A stretch of 64,000 nt of DNA from Bacteroidota bacterium (GTDB lineage Bacteria; Bacteroidota; Bacteroidia; B-17B0; Aurantibacillaceae). This document shows, piece by piece, positions 1 to 8,289 of the stretch; position 1 is the stretch's first letter, and every line of letters begins with the position of its first letter. The stretch lies in the NCBI GenBank assembly GCA_019638705.1, contig JAHBTI010000002.1, positions 1 to 64,000 on the forward strand, given 5' to 3'. The notes under the pieces were generated by a model. That model saw only the letters and a list, made by a program, of their open reading frames with translations, had not been told where the DNA came from and made no database searches. The position numbers and the translations under genes were made by a program.

Positions 1-1
1 T

Positions 2-274
2 GTGGGTATAAAAGAAAACAATCTAAACCAAATCAATCTTTCAGTTTACCCCAACCCTGCTAATTCAATACTAAATATTGAAAGCCCCCTAAGCCCAAAA
101 GGGGGAACAATTAAAATTGTTGATGTGCTTGGGAAAGAAATGCTGAATGAAAAATTGAGAATTGAAAATGGTGCAGCACAAATAAATGTGAGCGAATTAA
201 AAAGTGGCATTTACTTTTTGCAGGTGTATGAAAAAGGCAAACTGCTTGCCGTGCAAAAAGTGATTAAAGAGTAA
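2..274 (+). CDS. C-terminal end of a T9SS-secreted protein (partial)
   Basis: The reading frame is open from the window edge, so this is the 3' end of a longer gene. It encodes a type A T9SS sorting domain: a VYPNP motif near residues 15-19, a VLGKEML strand, and the closing SGIYFLQVYEKGKL..VQKVIKE pattern. In this family the domain targets the protein through the outer membrane and is cleaved on export. The cargo part lies outside the window, so its function is unknown. An SPLSPKGG stretch interrupts the usual sorting-domain pattern; it is encoded by a copy of the GC-rich repeat at 82-106 and also occurs in the NHL protein at 35749. Confidence 0.85.
   Translation: MGIKENNLNQINLSVYPNPANSILNIESPLSPKGGTIKIVDVLGKEMLNEKLRIENGAAQINVSELKSGIYFLQVYEKGKLLAVQKVIKE
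82..106. repeat. GC-rich inverted repeat, copy inside a coding region
   Basis: The sequence runs from AAGCCCCCTAAG to AAAAGGGGGA, with C-rich and G-rich arms. Related copies are at 37941-37965 and 38124-38158, with weaker relatives at 26266-26298 and 32189-32218. Here it is in frame and is translated as SPLSPKGG. Confidence 0.75.
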
Positions 275-337
275 CATCCGCTCAATTTCTTTTTCTGGCG
301 CTTCATATTCTATACTTCGCCAATCTAATTTTCTAAG

Positions 338-345
338 TATATTTG
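338..345 (+). promoter_or_regulatory. Promoter -7 element (TATATTTG)
   Basis: This is a perfect Bacteroidota -7 motif, 27 bases before the ATG of the DUF3098 gene. It probably drives the DUF3098-uppP pair. The TTG within the motif happens to be in frame with the gene but is better read as promoter than as a start codon. Confidence 0.6.
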
Positions 346-372
346 AAACCTGAACTTATAAATTTTGACAGA

Positions 373-597
373 ATGAAAGCCACGTTTACTAAAAAAAATT
401 ATTACATCTTGTTGGCAGGAATTGCCTTAATTGCTTTGGGGTATATACTCATGGTGGGCGGCGGCAGCGAAGACCCCAACGTGTTTAATCCTGCCATTTT
501 TAATTTTCAACGCATTACCTTAGCTCCAATGGTGTGTTTGGCGGGCTTTATTACCATTATTTTCTCTATTATGTGGCGACCAAAAGCAAGCGAGTAA
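373..597 (+). CDS. DUF3098 small membrane protein
   Basis: A 74-residue protein with two predicted membrane segments (about residues 10-27 and 51-68) separated by a GGGSEDPNVFNPAIFNFQRI stretch. That pattern is characteristic of the DUF3098 family, found next to cell-envelope genes in Bacteroidota. No biochemical role is established. I chose the ATG at 373 because an upstream in-frame TTG (343) lies inside the promoter -7 element. The gene ends 22 bases before uppP and is probably cotranscribed with it. Confidence 0.8.
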   Translation: MKATFTKKNYYILLAGIALIALGYILMVGGGSEDPNVFNPAIFNFQRITLAPMVCLAGFITIIFSIMWRPKASE

Positions 598-619
598 AAC
601 CCCTGCCGACTTCTAACTT

Positions 620-1414
620 ATGACTTACCTCCAAGCCCTGATTATTGCCATTGTTGAAGGACTAACGGAATTTCTTCCCGTTTCTTCTACGGGACATATC
701 ATGATTACCACAGCCCTGTTGGGCATGGAGGCAACGCCTTTTGTAAAATTATTTACGGTGGCTATTCAGTTAGGTGCAATTATGAGCGTGGTGGTGCTGT
801 ACTTTAAACGTTTTTTTAAGTCGGTAAATTTTTATTTAAAATTACTGGTTGCCTTTGTACCTGCTGCCATTGCAGGCATTTTGTTGGGCGACTGGATTGA
901 TACACAATTAGAAAATGTGTTTGGCGTAGCGGTGGCTTTATTTATCGGCGGCATTATTTTGTTGTTTGTGGACAAATGGTTTAAGCAAACTTACATTGCC
1001 GACAGCGATGATGTAACCTTTCCGAAAGCCTTTAAAATTGGGCTGTTTCAATGCTTGGCGTTGTTTCCGGGTGTGAGCAGAAGCGCGGCAACCATCATTG
1101 GCGGTATGGCGCAAAAGCTGAACAGGCAAGCCGCCGCAGAGTTCTCGTTTTTTTTGGCTGTGCCAACCATGTTTGCCGCCACCGCTAAAAAATTATTGGA
1201 TTTTTATAAAGACGGCATTACAATCTCTTCTCACGAAATAAATTTATTGGTCTTCGGAAACATAGCTGCATTCATTGTTGCCCTGCTCGCTATCAAATCG
1301 TTTATCGGCATACTGAACAAACACGGTTTTAAAGCATTCGGCATTTACCGCATTATTGTGGGCGGCATTTTAATTGCACTTTTTTTGGCAGGCGTTGAAA
1401 TTGCTGTGGTATAA
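620..1414 (+). CDS. uppP: Undecaprenyl-diphosphatase UppP (BacA family)
   Basis: An integral membrane phosphatase that recycles undecaprenyl diphosphate to the monophosphate carrier used for peptidoglycan and surface-polysaccharide synthesis. Its 264 residues match the family length. The two signature regions are present: the ExxxE motif with SSTGH (E13, E17, residues 22-26) and PGVSRSAAT (residues 150-158). Eight or so hydrophobic segments are visible. It sits directly upstream of uppS, which makes the same lipid, so two steps of the carrier-lipid cycle are encoded side by side. In this family the enzyme also gives bacitracin tolerance. Confidence 0.95.
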   Translation: MTYLQALIIAIVEGLTEFLPVSSTGHIMITTALLGMEATPFVKLFTVAIQLGAIMSVVVLYFKRFFKSVNFYLKLLVAFVPAAIAGILLGDWIDTQLENVFGVAVALFIGGIILLFVDKWFKQTYIADSDDVTFPKAFKIGLFQCLALFPGVSRSAATIIGGMAQKLNRQAAAEFSFFLAVPTMFAATAKKLLDFYKDGITISSHEINLLVFGNIAAFIVALLAIKSFIGILNKHGFKAFGIYRIIVGGILIALFLAGVEIAVV

Positions 1415-1475
1415 CACCACAAATGAAAAAAATTGAACCCCTGCAACAAAAAATTTCAAACTCTTTCAATTTCAT

Positions 1476-1483
1476 TATCTTTG
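1476..1483 (+). promoter_or_regulatory. Promoter -7 element (TATCTTTG) of uppS-bamA
   Basis: A match to TAnnTTTG in the 85-base gap between uppP and uppS. The predicted transcript start lies only about 10 bases before the uppS ATG. Confidence 0.5.
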
Positions 1484-1499
1484 CCCTCCTCATTATTCA

Positions 1500-2246
1500 A
1501 TGGATTACGAAACATCTATTAATAAAAACAACATTCCGCAGCACGTTGCCATTATAATGGACGGCAACGGACGTTGGGCTAAAAAGCAAGGCGAAGACCG
1601 TATTTTCGGGCATCACGAGGGGGTAAACTCGGTACGCGAAATTGTGGAAGCCTGCGGAGAAATCGGCGTAAAATATTTAACGCTTTACGCTTTCAGCACC
1701 GAAAACTGGGACAGACCCAAAGAAGAGGTGGACGCATTAATGGAATTGCTGGTTTCCACCATCAGCATGGAAGCTCAAAACCTGCACAAAAAAGGCGTGA
1801 AGCTGGAAGTGATTGGCGATGTGTTGAGTTTACCGCTTTCCTGCCAAAAAGAATTACAGCAATCTATGGACTTAACAGCAGCCAACACGCGCGTAACCTT
1901 AATTTTGGCGTTAAGTTATTCAAGCCAATGGGAAATTACCGAAGCCGTGAAAAAAATTGCCGCACAGGTGCAAAGCGGACACCTCGCAATAAAAGACATT
2001 AATCCGCGTTTGATAGAACAAAATTTGAATACAAAACATTTTCCTGACCCCGAACTGATGATTAGAACCAGCGGCGAACATAGAATCAGTAATTTTTTGC
2101 TGTGGCAATTAGCTTATGCCGAATTTTATTTTACCGATGTGCTGTGGCCCGATTTTCGCAAACAGGAATTTTTTAAAGCCATTGCCGATTATCAGCAGCG
2201 CGAACGCCGCTTCGGTAAAACAGGCGAACAAATTCAAAACAATTAA
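1500..2246 (+). CDS. uppS: Isoprenyl (undecaprenyl diphosphate) synthase
   Basis: A cis-prenyltransferase that condenses farnesyl diphosphate with isopentenyl diphosphates to make undecaprenyl diphosphate in the cytoplasm. The signature IIMDGNGRWAKKQG is at residues 18-31, with catalytic D21. The C-terminal block MIRTSGEHRISNFLLWQ..YAEFYF is also present. The 248-residue length is normal. The stop codon is immediately followed by the GTG start of bamA with no spacer, so the two are probably translationally coupled. The uppS-bamA-skp-skp order is common in Bacteroidota. Confidence 0.96.
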   Translation: MDYETSINKNNIPQHVAIIMDGNGRWAKKQGEDRIFGHHEGVNSVREIVEACGEIGVKYLTLYAFSTENWDRPKEEVDALMELLVSTISMEAQNLHKKGVKLEVIGDVLSLPLSCQKELQQSMDLTAANTRVTLILALSYSSQWEITEAVKKIAAQVQSGHLAIKDINPRLIEQNLNTKHFPDPELMIRTSGEHRISNFLLWQLAYAEFYFTDVLWPDFRKQEFFKAIADYQQRERRFGKTGEQIQNN

Positions 2247-4853
2247 GTGAACACAAGAATTTTTAAAATAACCGCAGTTCTTCTGTTCCTTTGCTCTTAC
2301 GGCGTTTCGCAAACAAGCGAAGACAGTTTGCTTTTACAAAATTTCCGCAACCCGAAAAAATACCGCCTTGCGCCTTTGCGTGTAGAAGGCGCAGAGTTTA
2401 GCGATAAAAATGTGATTGCGCTGTTATCGGGTTTAAGCGAGGGCGATGAGGTGTCAGTACCCGGCGATAAAATTACCGATGCCATAAAAAAATTATGGAA
2501 ACAAAGTATGTTTGAAGACATACAGATTATTCAGGATAAAATTGTGGGGCGCGATTTGTTTTTAATAATTAAAGTGGTGGAACGCCCCCGACTGACCAAA
2601 TTCCGTTTTAAAGGTGATGTAAAAAAAGGCGAAGCCGATGAAATTCGCAACAAAGTAAAACTGATGCAGGAAAAAGTGGTTACCGATTACATGATTGGCA
2701 ACATTAAAAACACCGTAAAAGATTTTTACATGGACAAAGGCTTTTATTTTGCCAAAGTGGAGGTAACGCAGCAAAGGGATACAAGCAAAAAAACACCGCA
2801 CACCATTCTTACCATTGATGTAAACAAAGGGCGCAAAGTGCGTATTCAAAATGTAAACATTATCGGTAACACCGTAATAGCAAGCTGGAAACTGCGCCGC
2901 AAGTTAGACGACTGCAAACCGCGCCGCTGGTGGAATCCCTTTAATTCGGGAAAATACATAGAAGAAAATTTGCCTAAAGCCTTACCCGCCATTGCAGAAA
3001 AATATAATGCCAAAGGCTATCGCGATGCGCGTGTGGTAAAAGACAGCGTGTATTTTGTAAGCGATGACCGCGTAGCCATTGACATTACCATTGACGAAGG
3101 ACACAAATACTATTTCGGGAAATTTAACTGGTTTGGTAATACTAAATACCGCAGCGGACAGTTAGATACCATTTTAAACATTCAGCCGGGCGATGTGTAT
3201 GACCAAAGCCGCTTGGAACAACGCCTGTACATGAACCCCAACGGTATGGACATTTCCAGTTTATATTTGGACGACGGATATTTGTTCTTTCAATTGAATC
3301 CGCAGGAAAACAATGTACACAACGATACCATTGATTACGATATTTTGATGTACGAAGGCAAGCAAGCCACCGTGAACAAAATTACCGTAAAAGGAAACGA
3401 CAAAACCAACGACCACGTTATTTACCGCGAAATTACCACACGCCCCGGTCAGTTGTTTCGCCGTTCGCAGGTTATATACAGCAACCGTCAGTTGGCACAG
3501 CTAAGCTACTTTAACCCCGAAAAGTTAAACGTTATTCCTACACCCAATCCCGCTGACGGCACGGTGGACATTGAATACATTGTAGAAGAAAAACCAAGCG
3601 ACCAGATTGAATTAAGCGGCGGCTGGGGCGGTCGCAATCTTTCAAATTACGGATACGGTACTGTGAGATACAATCCCGGTATTGTAGGCACATTGGGTTT
3701 AACGTTTAATAATTTTTCGGCAAAAAACTTTTTGAAGAAAGAAGCGTGGAAACCCTTACCTGCAGGGGACGGACAACGGTTGAGTATGCGCGCCTCAACA
3801 ACAGGTTTGTATTATCAGTCTTACAATATGTCGTTTACAGAACCATGGCTTGGCGGTAAAAAACCAAATTCATTAACGGTGTCGGTATTTCACTCGTTGT
3901 TTGGCAACGGCGAAAAAAGAAACATTAAAGATGCCGCCGGAAATAAACTGTTTAATCCTGCCCGCCAAAGCATGAGCATTGTAGGCAGTTCTATCGGGCT
4001 GGGTCGCCGATTAAAATTTCCCGACAATTATTTTACCATGTACTCTGCACTTAACTACAATTATTACGAGCTTCACAAATACGGCTCTTACTTTATTTTT
4101 TCTGACGGTTACGCCAACGACTTTAACCTGAACATCAATATTTCACGCAATTCGGTGGACGCGCCCATTTATCCTAAAAACGGTTCAAACATTGCATTTA
4201 CAGGGCAATTTACACCACCCTACTCGTTGCTTAACGGAAAAGATTATTCTACCATGAGTACAGCCCAGTATTACAAATTTGTAGAATATCAAAAATATAA
4301 ATTCACCGCCGAATGGTTTACACAGCTTACCAACAAAAAAGCGGCGGAAGGCAAAGAAGCCCGCAACTTAGTGTTGCGTACAAAAATAGGCTACGGCTTT
4401 TTGGGCAGATACAACAGCAAGTTGAACTATGCTCCTTTTGAACGGTTTTACATGGGCGGCAGCGGGCTAAGCGGACAGTACATGACATTTGTGGCGCGTG
4501 AAATTGTCGGGTTGCGCGGCTATACTGACAATGCCCTTTCATCGCAAACAGGCGACCCTATTTGTGCACGCTATACTATGGAATTGCGTTACCCGATTAC
4601 CTTAAACCCGAGTGCCACCATTTTTGTATTGGGTTTTGCCGAAGCGGGTAATGCGTGGAGCAGCTTTAAAGCCTTTAATCCTTTTCAGGTGAAACGCAGC
4701 GCAGGTTTTGGACTTCGCGTATTTTTGCCTATGTTTGGCTTGCTGGGCATTGATTACGGCTGGGGCTTTGACAATATACCAAACGACCCAAGCAACGGAA
4801 ACGGCAAAGGTCAGTTTCACTTTAGCATTGGCGGCAATTTGGGCGAATTATAA
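2247..4853 (+). CDS. bamA: Outer-membrane protein assembly factor BamA
   Basis: The central Omp85 component of the machinery that folds beta-barrel proteins into the outer membrane. The 868 residues begin with a signal peptide (about 1-22, ending GVSQ). Periplasmic POTRA repeats follow (about 35-460; blocks such as RVEGAEFSD, FRFKGDVKK and VNIIGNTVI). The C-terminal half is a 16-strand barrel containing the GLRGYTDNA segment, equivalent to the VRGF/Y lid motif. The start is GTG, directly abutting the uppS stop. Two Skp/OmpH chaperone genes follow, the usual partners that deliver unfolded barrels. Confidence 0.95.
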   Translation: MNTRIFKITAVLLFLCSYGVSQTSEDSLLLQNFRNPKKYRLAPLRVEGAEFSDKNVIALLSGLSEGDEVSVPGDKITDAIKKLWKQSMFEDIQIIQDKIVGRDLFLIIKVVERPRLTKFRFKGDVKKGEADEIRNKVKLMQEKVVTDYMIGNIKNTVKDFYMDKGFYFAKVEVTQQRDTSKKTPHTILTIDVNKGRKVRIQNVNIIGNTVIASWKLRRKLDDCKPRRWWNPFNSGKYIEENLPKALPAIAEKYNAKGYRDARVVKDSVYFVSDDRVAIDITIDEGHKYYFGKFNWFGNTKYRSGQLDTILNIQPGDVYDQSRLEQRLYMNPNGMDISSLYLDDGYLFFQLNPQENNVHNDTIDYDILMYEGKQATVNKITVKGNDKTNDHVIYREITTRPGQLFRRSQVIYSNRQLAQLSYFNPEKLNVIPTPNPADGTVDIEYIVEEKPSDQIELSGGWGGRNLSNYGYGTVRYNPGIVGTLGLTFNNFSAKNFLKKEAWKPLPAGDGQRLSMRASTTGLYYQSYNMSFTEPWLGGKKPNSLTVSVFHSLFGNGEKRNIKDAAGNKLFNPARQSMSIVGSSIGLGRRLKFPDNYFTMYSALNYNYYELHKYGSYFIFSDGYANDFNLNINISRNSVDAPIYPKNGSNIAFTGQFTPPYSLLNGKDYSTMSTAQYYKFVEYQKYKFTAEWFTQLTNKKAAEGKEARNLVLRTKIGYGFLGRYNSKLNYAPFERFYMGGSGLSGQYMTFVAREIVGLRGYTDNALSSQTGDPICARYTMELRYPITLNPSATIFVLGFAEAGNAWSSFKAFNPFQVKRSAGFGLRVFLPMFGLLGIDYGWGFDNIPNDPSNGNGKGQFHFSIGGNLGEL

Positions 4854-4927
4854 AAAGACGTTAATTTCAACACACACAAATTTAACTTATGAAGCATTTC
4901 TTTCATCTCAACAAAAACACAAAAATT

Positions 4928-5449
4928 ATGACACGCATTTTTTTTACAGCAATGTTATTATTTACGGCATCGTTTGCATTTTCGCAAGCTGCCGCCAAAT
5001 TTGCTTATGTGGACACGGAATACATCATGGGGCAAATTCCCGAATACAAGGCAGCACAAACCGAATTGGACAAAACAAGTGCGCAATGGCAAAAAGAAAT
5101 TGAAAACAAATATGCCGATATTGATAAATTGTATAAAGCTTACCAAGCCGATGCCATTTTGCTGACCGACGACATGAAAAAGAAACGCGAAAATGAAATT
5201 ATTAACCGCGAAAAAGAAGCAAAAGAATTGCAAAAACAACGCTTTGGCGTGGACGGCGAATTGTTTAAAAAACGTCAGGAGCTTGTAAAACCCCTGCAAG
5301 ACAAAGTTTACAACGCCATTAAATCGGTAGCCGAAAAAAAAGGCTATGGGTTTGTAATAGATAAGAGCGGACAAACAGCTTTGCTGTATGCAAGTGCCAA
5401 ATACGATTTAAGTGATGATGTATTGGTTAGTCTCGGGTATAAAAAATAA
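4928..5449 (+). CDS. OmpH/Skp family periplasmic chaperone (first copy)
   Basis: A periplasmic holdase for unfolded outer-membrane proteins. From the ATG at 4928 the protein starts with a clean signal peptide (TRIFFTAMLLFTASFAFSQ). It then has the family opening KFAYVDTEYIMGQIPEYKAAQTEL, a long charged coiled-coil arm (about residues 45-125) and a closing strand GYGFVIDKSG..ALLYASAKYDLS. An in-frame ATG at 4889 would add 13 residues in front of the signal peptide, so I prefer 4928. It sits between bamA and a second family member. Confidence 0.9.
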   Translation: MTRIFFTAMLLFTASFAFSQAAAKFAYVDTEYIMGQIPEYKAAQTELDKTSAQWQKEIENKYADIDKLYKAYQADAILLTDDMKKKRENEIINREKEAKELQKQRFGVDGELFKKRQELVKPLQDKVYNAIKSVAEKKGYGFVIDKSGQTALLYASAKYDLSDDVLVSLGYKK

Positions 5450-5486
5450 AAAGTAATTTTAGCAAAAATAAAAAACAGAAAAAAGT

Positions 5487-6083
5487 ATGAACACAACAAT
5501 GAAGAAAATAGCCCTGATTATTGCAGCAGCAGGATTTGTAACGTATGCACAGGCACAAAAAATTGCGCACATCAGATTTGACTCTTTGGTAACGATGATG
5601 CCTGAAACCAAAGTGGCGCAAGATGCGGCTCAAAATTATTTAAAAGGCATTGAGCAGGAATTAATGACCATGCAAAACGAATTTGAAACCAAATACAAAG
5701 AATATTTGGAAAAAGAAATGCACATGAGCGAGTTGCAGAAACGCAACAGACAGGAAGACTTGCAACAGTTGCAAAAACGTATTGAAGATTTTCGTTCGCA
5801 GGCACAGCAAGATTACCAAATGAAATATGCCGAATTAACCGCACCGATTATCACAAAAGCCAAACAGGGCATTGAAGCGGTAGCAAAAGAGGGCAATTAT
5901 AAATATGTGTTAGACACAAGCATTGAAACAACCAATGTATTGTACAGCGAACCTGCCGATGATATTTTAAATGCCGTAAAAAAGAAATTGGACACCATGC
6001 CTAAAGCCGTAATTCCGGGTACAGGCGTTCCTCAGGGTACAGGCGGCATTAAAGCACCACCGCCAAGCACACCGAAAAAATAA
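5487..6083 (+). CDS. OmpH/Skp family periplasmic chaperone (second copy)
   Basis: A second Skp-like chaperone 37 bases after the first. It has a signal peptide (MKKIALIIAAAGFVTYAQAQ), the KIAHIRFDSLVTMMPETKVAQ opening, a coiled-coil arm rich in K/E/Q, and the YVLDTSIETTNVLYSEPADDI closing strand. It differs from its neighbour by a Pro/Gly-rich tail (about the last 25 residues, ending APPPSTPKK). An ATG at 5499 is an equally good start. The gene ends 10 bases from the convergent paaC stop codon. Confidence 0.88.
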   Translation: MNTTMKKIALIIAAAGFVTYAQAQKIAHIRFDSLVTMMPETKVAQDAAQNYLKGIEQELMTMQNEFETKYKEYLEKEMHMSELQKRNRQEDLQQLQKRIEDFRSQAQQDYQMKYAELTAPIITKAKQGIEAVAKEGNYKYVLDTSIETTNVLYSEPADDILNAVKKKLDTMPKAVIPGTGVPQGTGGIKAPPPSTPKK

Positions 6084-6093
6084 TACCGTTGTT

Positions 6094-6852
6094 TTACCAT
6101 TTCGCCGTTGGGTGCATTCTCGGAAGAGTTTGCATTTCGGCGAGTATGAACCCTAAGTATTCGGTATGTAAGCCTTGACGGCTGCCTTTTTGCATAAATG
6201 TAGTTTCAGGAATGTTGATGTGTGCTTCACGCAATAATTCCTGAATTTCTTTTTCCCACATTGGTTTTAATGTTGCCAAATCAACAGCAATGTTTTCTTT
6301 GATTAAGATTGTGTCTGTTTCGGTCATTTCAAACAATTCGCCTGTAAACTGCCAAAGCTCGTCAAAGGCATGCTGCAAGCGGCTGGCACTTTCTTCCGTG
6401 CCGTTGCCGAAACGTTTTATCCAACTAAAGCTGTGGCGTTTGTGATAGGTAATTTCTTTTACTGATTTTGCTGCAATGCCTGCCAGCACGCTGTCTTTAC
6501 TTTTGGCAAGTTCGGTGTAAAACAGCAAATCAAAACAATCTATAAAGGCTTGGCGCAACATGGTTTTGGCATAATCGCCGTTTGATTGCTCCACAATTAA
6601 GGCGTTAAAATATTCGCGTTCGTTTCTGAAAAACGCGAGGTCGTCTGCGCTTCTGCCTTTACCTTCAATTTGCGCGGCATATTCCAACAAACTTTTTCCG
6701 CGACCTAAAATATCCAAGGCAATGTTGGTGAGAGCCAAATCTTCTTCCAAAAAAGGTCCATGTCCTGTCCATTCAGACAAACGTTGCGCCAAAATAAGGC
6801 TTGTATCGCCCAAGCGCAAGGTGTAATTAAATAATGCTTCGTTACTGTTCAT
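6094..6852 (-). CDS. paaC: Phenylacetyl-CoA 1,2-epoxidase structural subunit PaaC
   Basis: The ferritin-like, non-catalytic partner of PaaA in the multicomponent monooxygenase that epoxidises phenylacetyl-CoA. Its 252 residues match the family, with opening YTLRLGDTSLILAQRLSEWTGHGP and the EEDLALTNIALDILG helix. It is the last gene of a paaA-paaB-paaC run on the minus strand. No paaD or paaE follows; the next gene is convergent. Confidence 0.93.
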   Translation of the reverse strand: MNSNEALFNYTLRLGDTSLILAQRLSEWTGHGPFLEEDLALTNIALDILGRGKSLLEYAAQIEGKGRSADDLAFFRNEREYFNALIVEQSNGDYAKTMLRQAFIDCFDLLFYTELAKSKDSVLAGIAAKSVKEITYHKRHSFSWIKRFGNGTEESASRLQHAFDELWQFTGELFEMTETDTILIKENIAVDLATLKPMWEKEIQELLREAHINIPETTFMQKGSRQGLHTEYLGFILAEMQTLPRMHPTAKW

Positions 6853-6860
6853 AAATGAAA

Positions 6861-6940
6861 GTTTTTAATGTTTAGTTTTTAGTGTTTAATAATTCGTTCA
6901 TTCATAATTCAAAACTAAACACTAAATAACTCAAAACTTT
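6861..6940. repeat. Low-complexity inverted repeat between paaB and paaC
   Basis: An ATGTTTAGTTTTT arm near 6868-6880 faces AAAACTAAACAC near 6911-6922, able to form an AT-rich hairpin. It belongs to the same style of short-word intergenic repeat as those at 11372-11434 and 21196-21239. Confidence 0.5.
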
Positions 6941-6941
6941 T

Positions 6942-7229
6942 TTACATGTGTCCCACTCCGTCCGGAATTTGATAAAACGTCGGGTGGCGGAAAATTTTAT
7001 CGTTTGCCGGTTCAAAAAACGAACCGATGTCTTCGGGGCTGCTTGCCACAATTGCCGTGCTTAGCACCACCCACAACGCCATACCCTCGTTGCGGCGGGT
7101 ATAAACATCGCGCGCATTTTGCAATGCCATTTCTTTATCAAAAGCGTGCACGTTTCCGCAATGCACAAAGGGTTGTCCCGATTTTTTCTGAACAAATACT
7201 TCCCACAATTGTCCTTGATTATCGCTCAT
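6942..7229 (-). CDS. paaB: Phenylacetyl-CoA 1,2-epoxidase subunit PaaB
   Basis: A small bridging subunit of the phenylacetyl-CoA epoxidase complex. The 95-residue length and the pattern LWEVFVQKKSGQPFVHCGNVHAFDKEMALQNARDVYTRR are diagnostic. The C-terminal half (SSPEDIGSFFEPANDKIFRHPTFYQIP) also matches the family. It lies 47 bases downstream of paaA and 89 bases upstream of paaC; the latter gap holds an AT-rich inverted repeat. Confidence 0.94.
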   Translation of the reverse strand: MSDNQGQLWEVFVQKKSGQPFVHCGNVHAFDKEMALQNARDVYTRRNEGMALWVVLSTAIVASSPEDIGSFFEPANDKIFRHPTFYQIPDGVGHM

Positions 7230-7276
7230 AATTTTTTGTTTTTAGTTCTTAAATCTTATTTCAAACTTCGTACTTA

Positions 7277-8215
7277 CTAAGCTGCTTCTTTTTCCGGTTG
7301 CTTTTTTCCGTAAGCCTCTGCTGCTGCGCGCACCCAAGCTCCCTCGCTGTGTGCTTTGTTGCGCGAAGCCAAACGTTCTTTGTTGCAAATACCGTTGCCT
7401 TTAATTACGTTTTTAAATTCGTCCCAATCAGGCTCGCTGAAATCATAGCCTTGTTTTGCTTCGTTCCATTTCAAATGTTTGTCAGGCACGGTTAAGCCCA
7501 AATATTCCACTTGCTTCACGGTTTGGTTTACAAAACGCTGACGGAGTTGGTCATTCGTTTCGCGCTTGATGCGCCATTTCAACGCATTTTCGCTGTTCGG
7601 GCTTTCACGGTCAGGTGGTCCAAACATCATCAAAGTCGGAAACCACCAACGGTTTAAAGCATCTTGCGCCATAGCTTTTTGTTCGGGCGTACCAAAGGCT
7701 AAATGCGTTATGCTTTCATACCCTTGTCGCTGATGAAAACTTTCTTCTTTGCAAATGCGCACCATCGCACGGCTGTAAGGTCCGTAAGACGAACGTTGCA
7801 ACATCACCTGGTTCATAATGGCTGCACCGTCCACCAACCAGCCGATTGCGCCAATGTCTGCCCAAGTGAGCGTAGGATAATTAAAAATGGAAGAATATTT
7901 TGCTTTGCCTGTAAGTAAAGCATTTAACATTTCATCGCGGGAAATGCCCAATGATTCTGCTGCGGTGTAGAGATACAAACCGTGTCCGCCTTCGTCCTGC
8001 ACTTTTGCCAACAACACTAATTTTGCGCGCAAACTCGGGGCGCGGGTAATCCAGTTGCCTTCGGGGAGCATACCCACAATTTCGCTGTGTGCGTGCTGCG
8101 ATACCTGACGGATTAAATGCTTGCGGTAATTTTCGGGCATCCAATCTTTGGGTTCAATAAAATCGTTTTTTGCCAGTTTGGCTTCAAACACCTCTTCAAA
8201 TTTTGCTGTGTCCAT
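7277..8215 (-). CDS. paaA: Phenylacetyl-CoA 1,2-epoxidase catalytic subunit PaaA
   Basis: The di-iron catalytic subunit that inserts oxygen into the ring of phenylacetyl-CoA, the first committed step of aerobic phenylacetate breakdown. The 312 residues carry the iron-ligand motifs [11 protein letters not shown] and [13 protein letters not shown] (ExxH pairs), and the family opening [36 protein letters not shown]. It is the first gene of the paaABC run and has a perfect -7 promoter element upstream (8238-8245). The hydrolase/ligase genes of the pathway are not in this window. Confidence 0.95.
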   Translation of the reverse strand: MDTAKFEEVFEAKLAKNDFIEPKDWMPENYRKHLIRQVSQHAHSEIVGMLPEGNWITRAPSLRAKLVLLAKVQDEGGHGLYLYTAAESLGISRDEMLNALLTGKAKYSSIFNYPTLTWADIGAIGWLVDGAAIMNQVMLQRSSYGPYSRAMVRICKEESFHQRQGYESITHLAFGTPEQKAMAQDALNRWWFPTLMMFGPPDRESPNSENALKWRIKRETNDQLRQRFVNQTVKQVEYLGLTVPDKHLKWNEAKQGYDFSEPDWDEFKNVIKGNGICNKERLASRNKAHSEGAWVRAAAEAYGKKQPEKEAA

Positions 8216-8237
8216 TGATTGATTTTTTTAATTCGGG

Positions 8238-8245
8238 CAAATATA
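8238..8245 (-). promoter_or_regulatory. Promoter -7 element (TATATTTG) of paaABC
   Basis: A perfect TAnnTTTG on the minus strand, 22 bases before the paaA ATG. Confidence 0.6.
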
Positions 8246-8255
8246 GGGTTTATGC

Positions 8256-8280
8256 ACTAAAACTGATTTATGATTTTAGT
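8256..8280. promoter_or_regulatory. Candidate operator upstream of paaABC
   Basis: A 7-bp dyad (ACTAAAA at 8256-8262, TTTTAGT at 8274-8280) with an 11-base spacer. It covers the expected -33 region of the paaABC promoter, where a bound regulator would block RNA polymerase. No regulator gene is adjacent. Confidence 0.45.
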
Positions 8281-8289
8281 CATGTTTTG

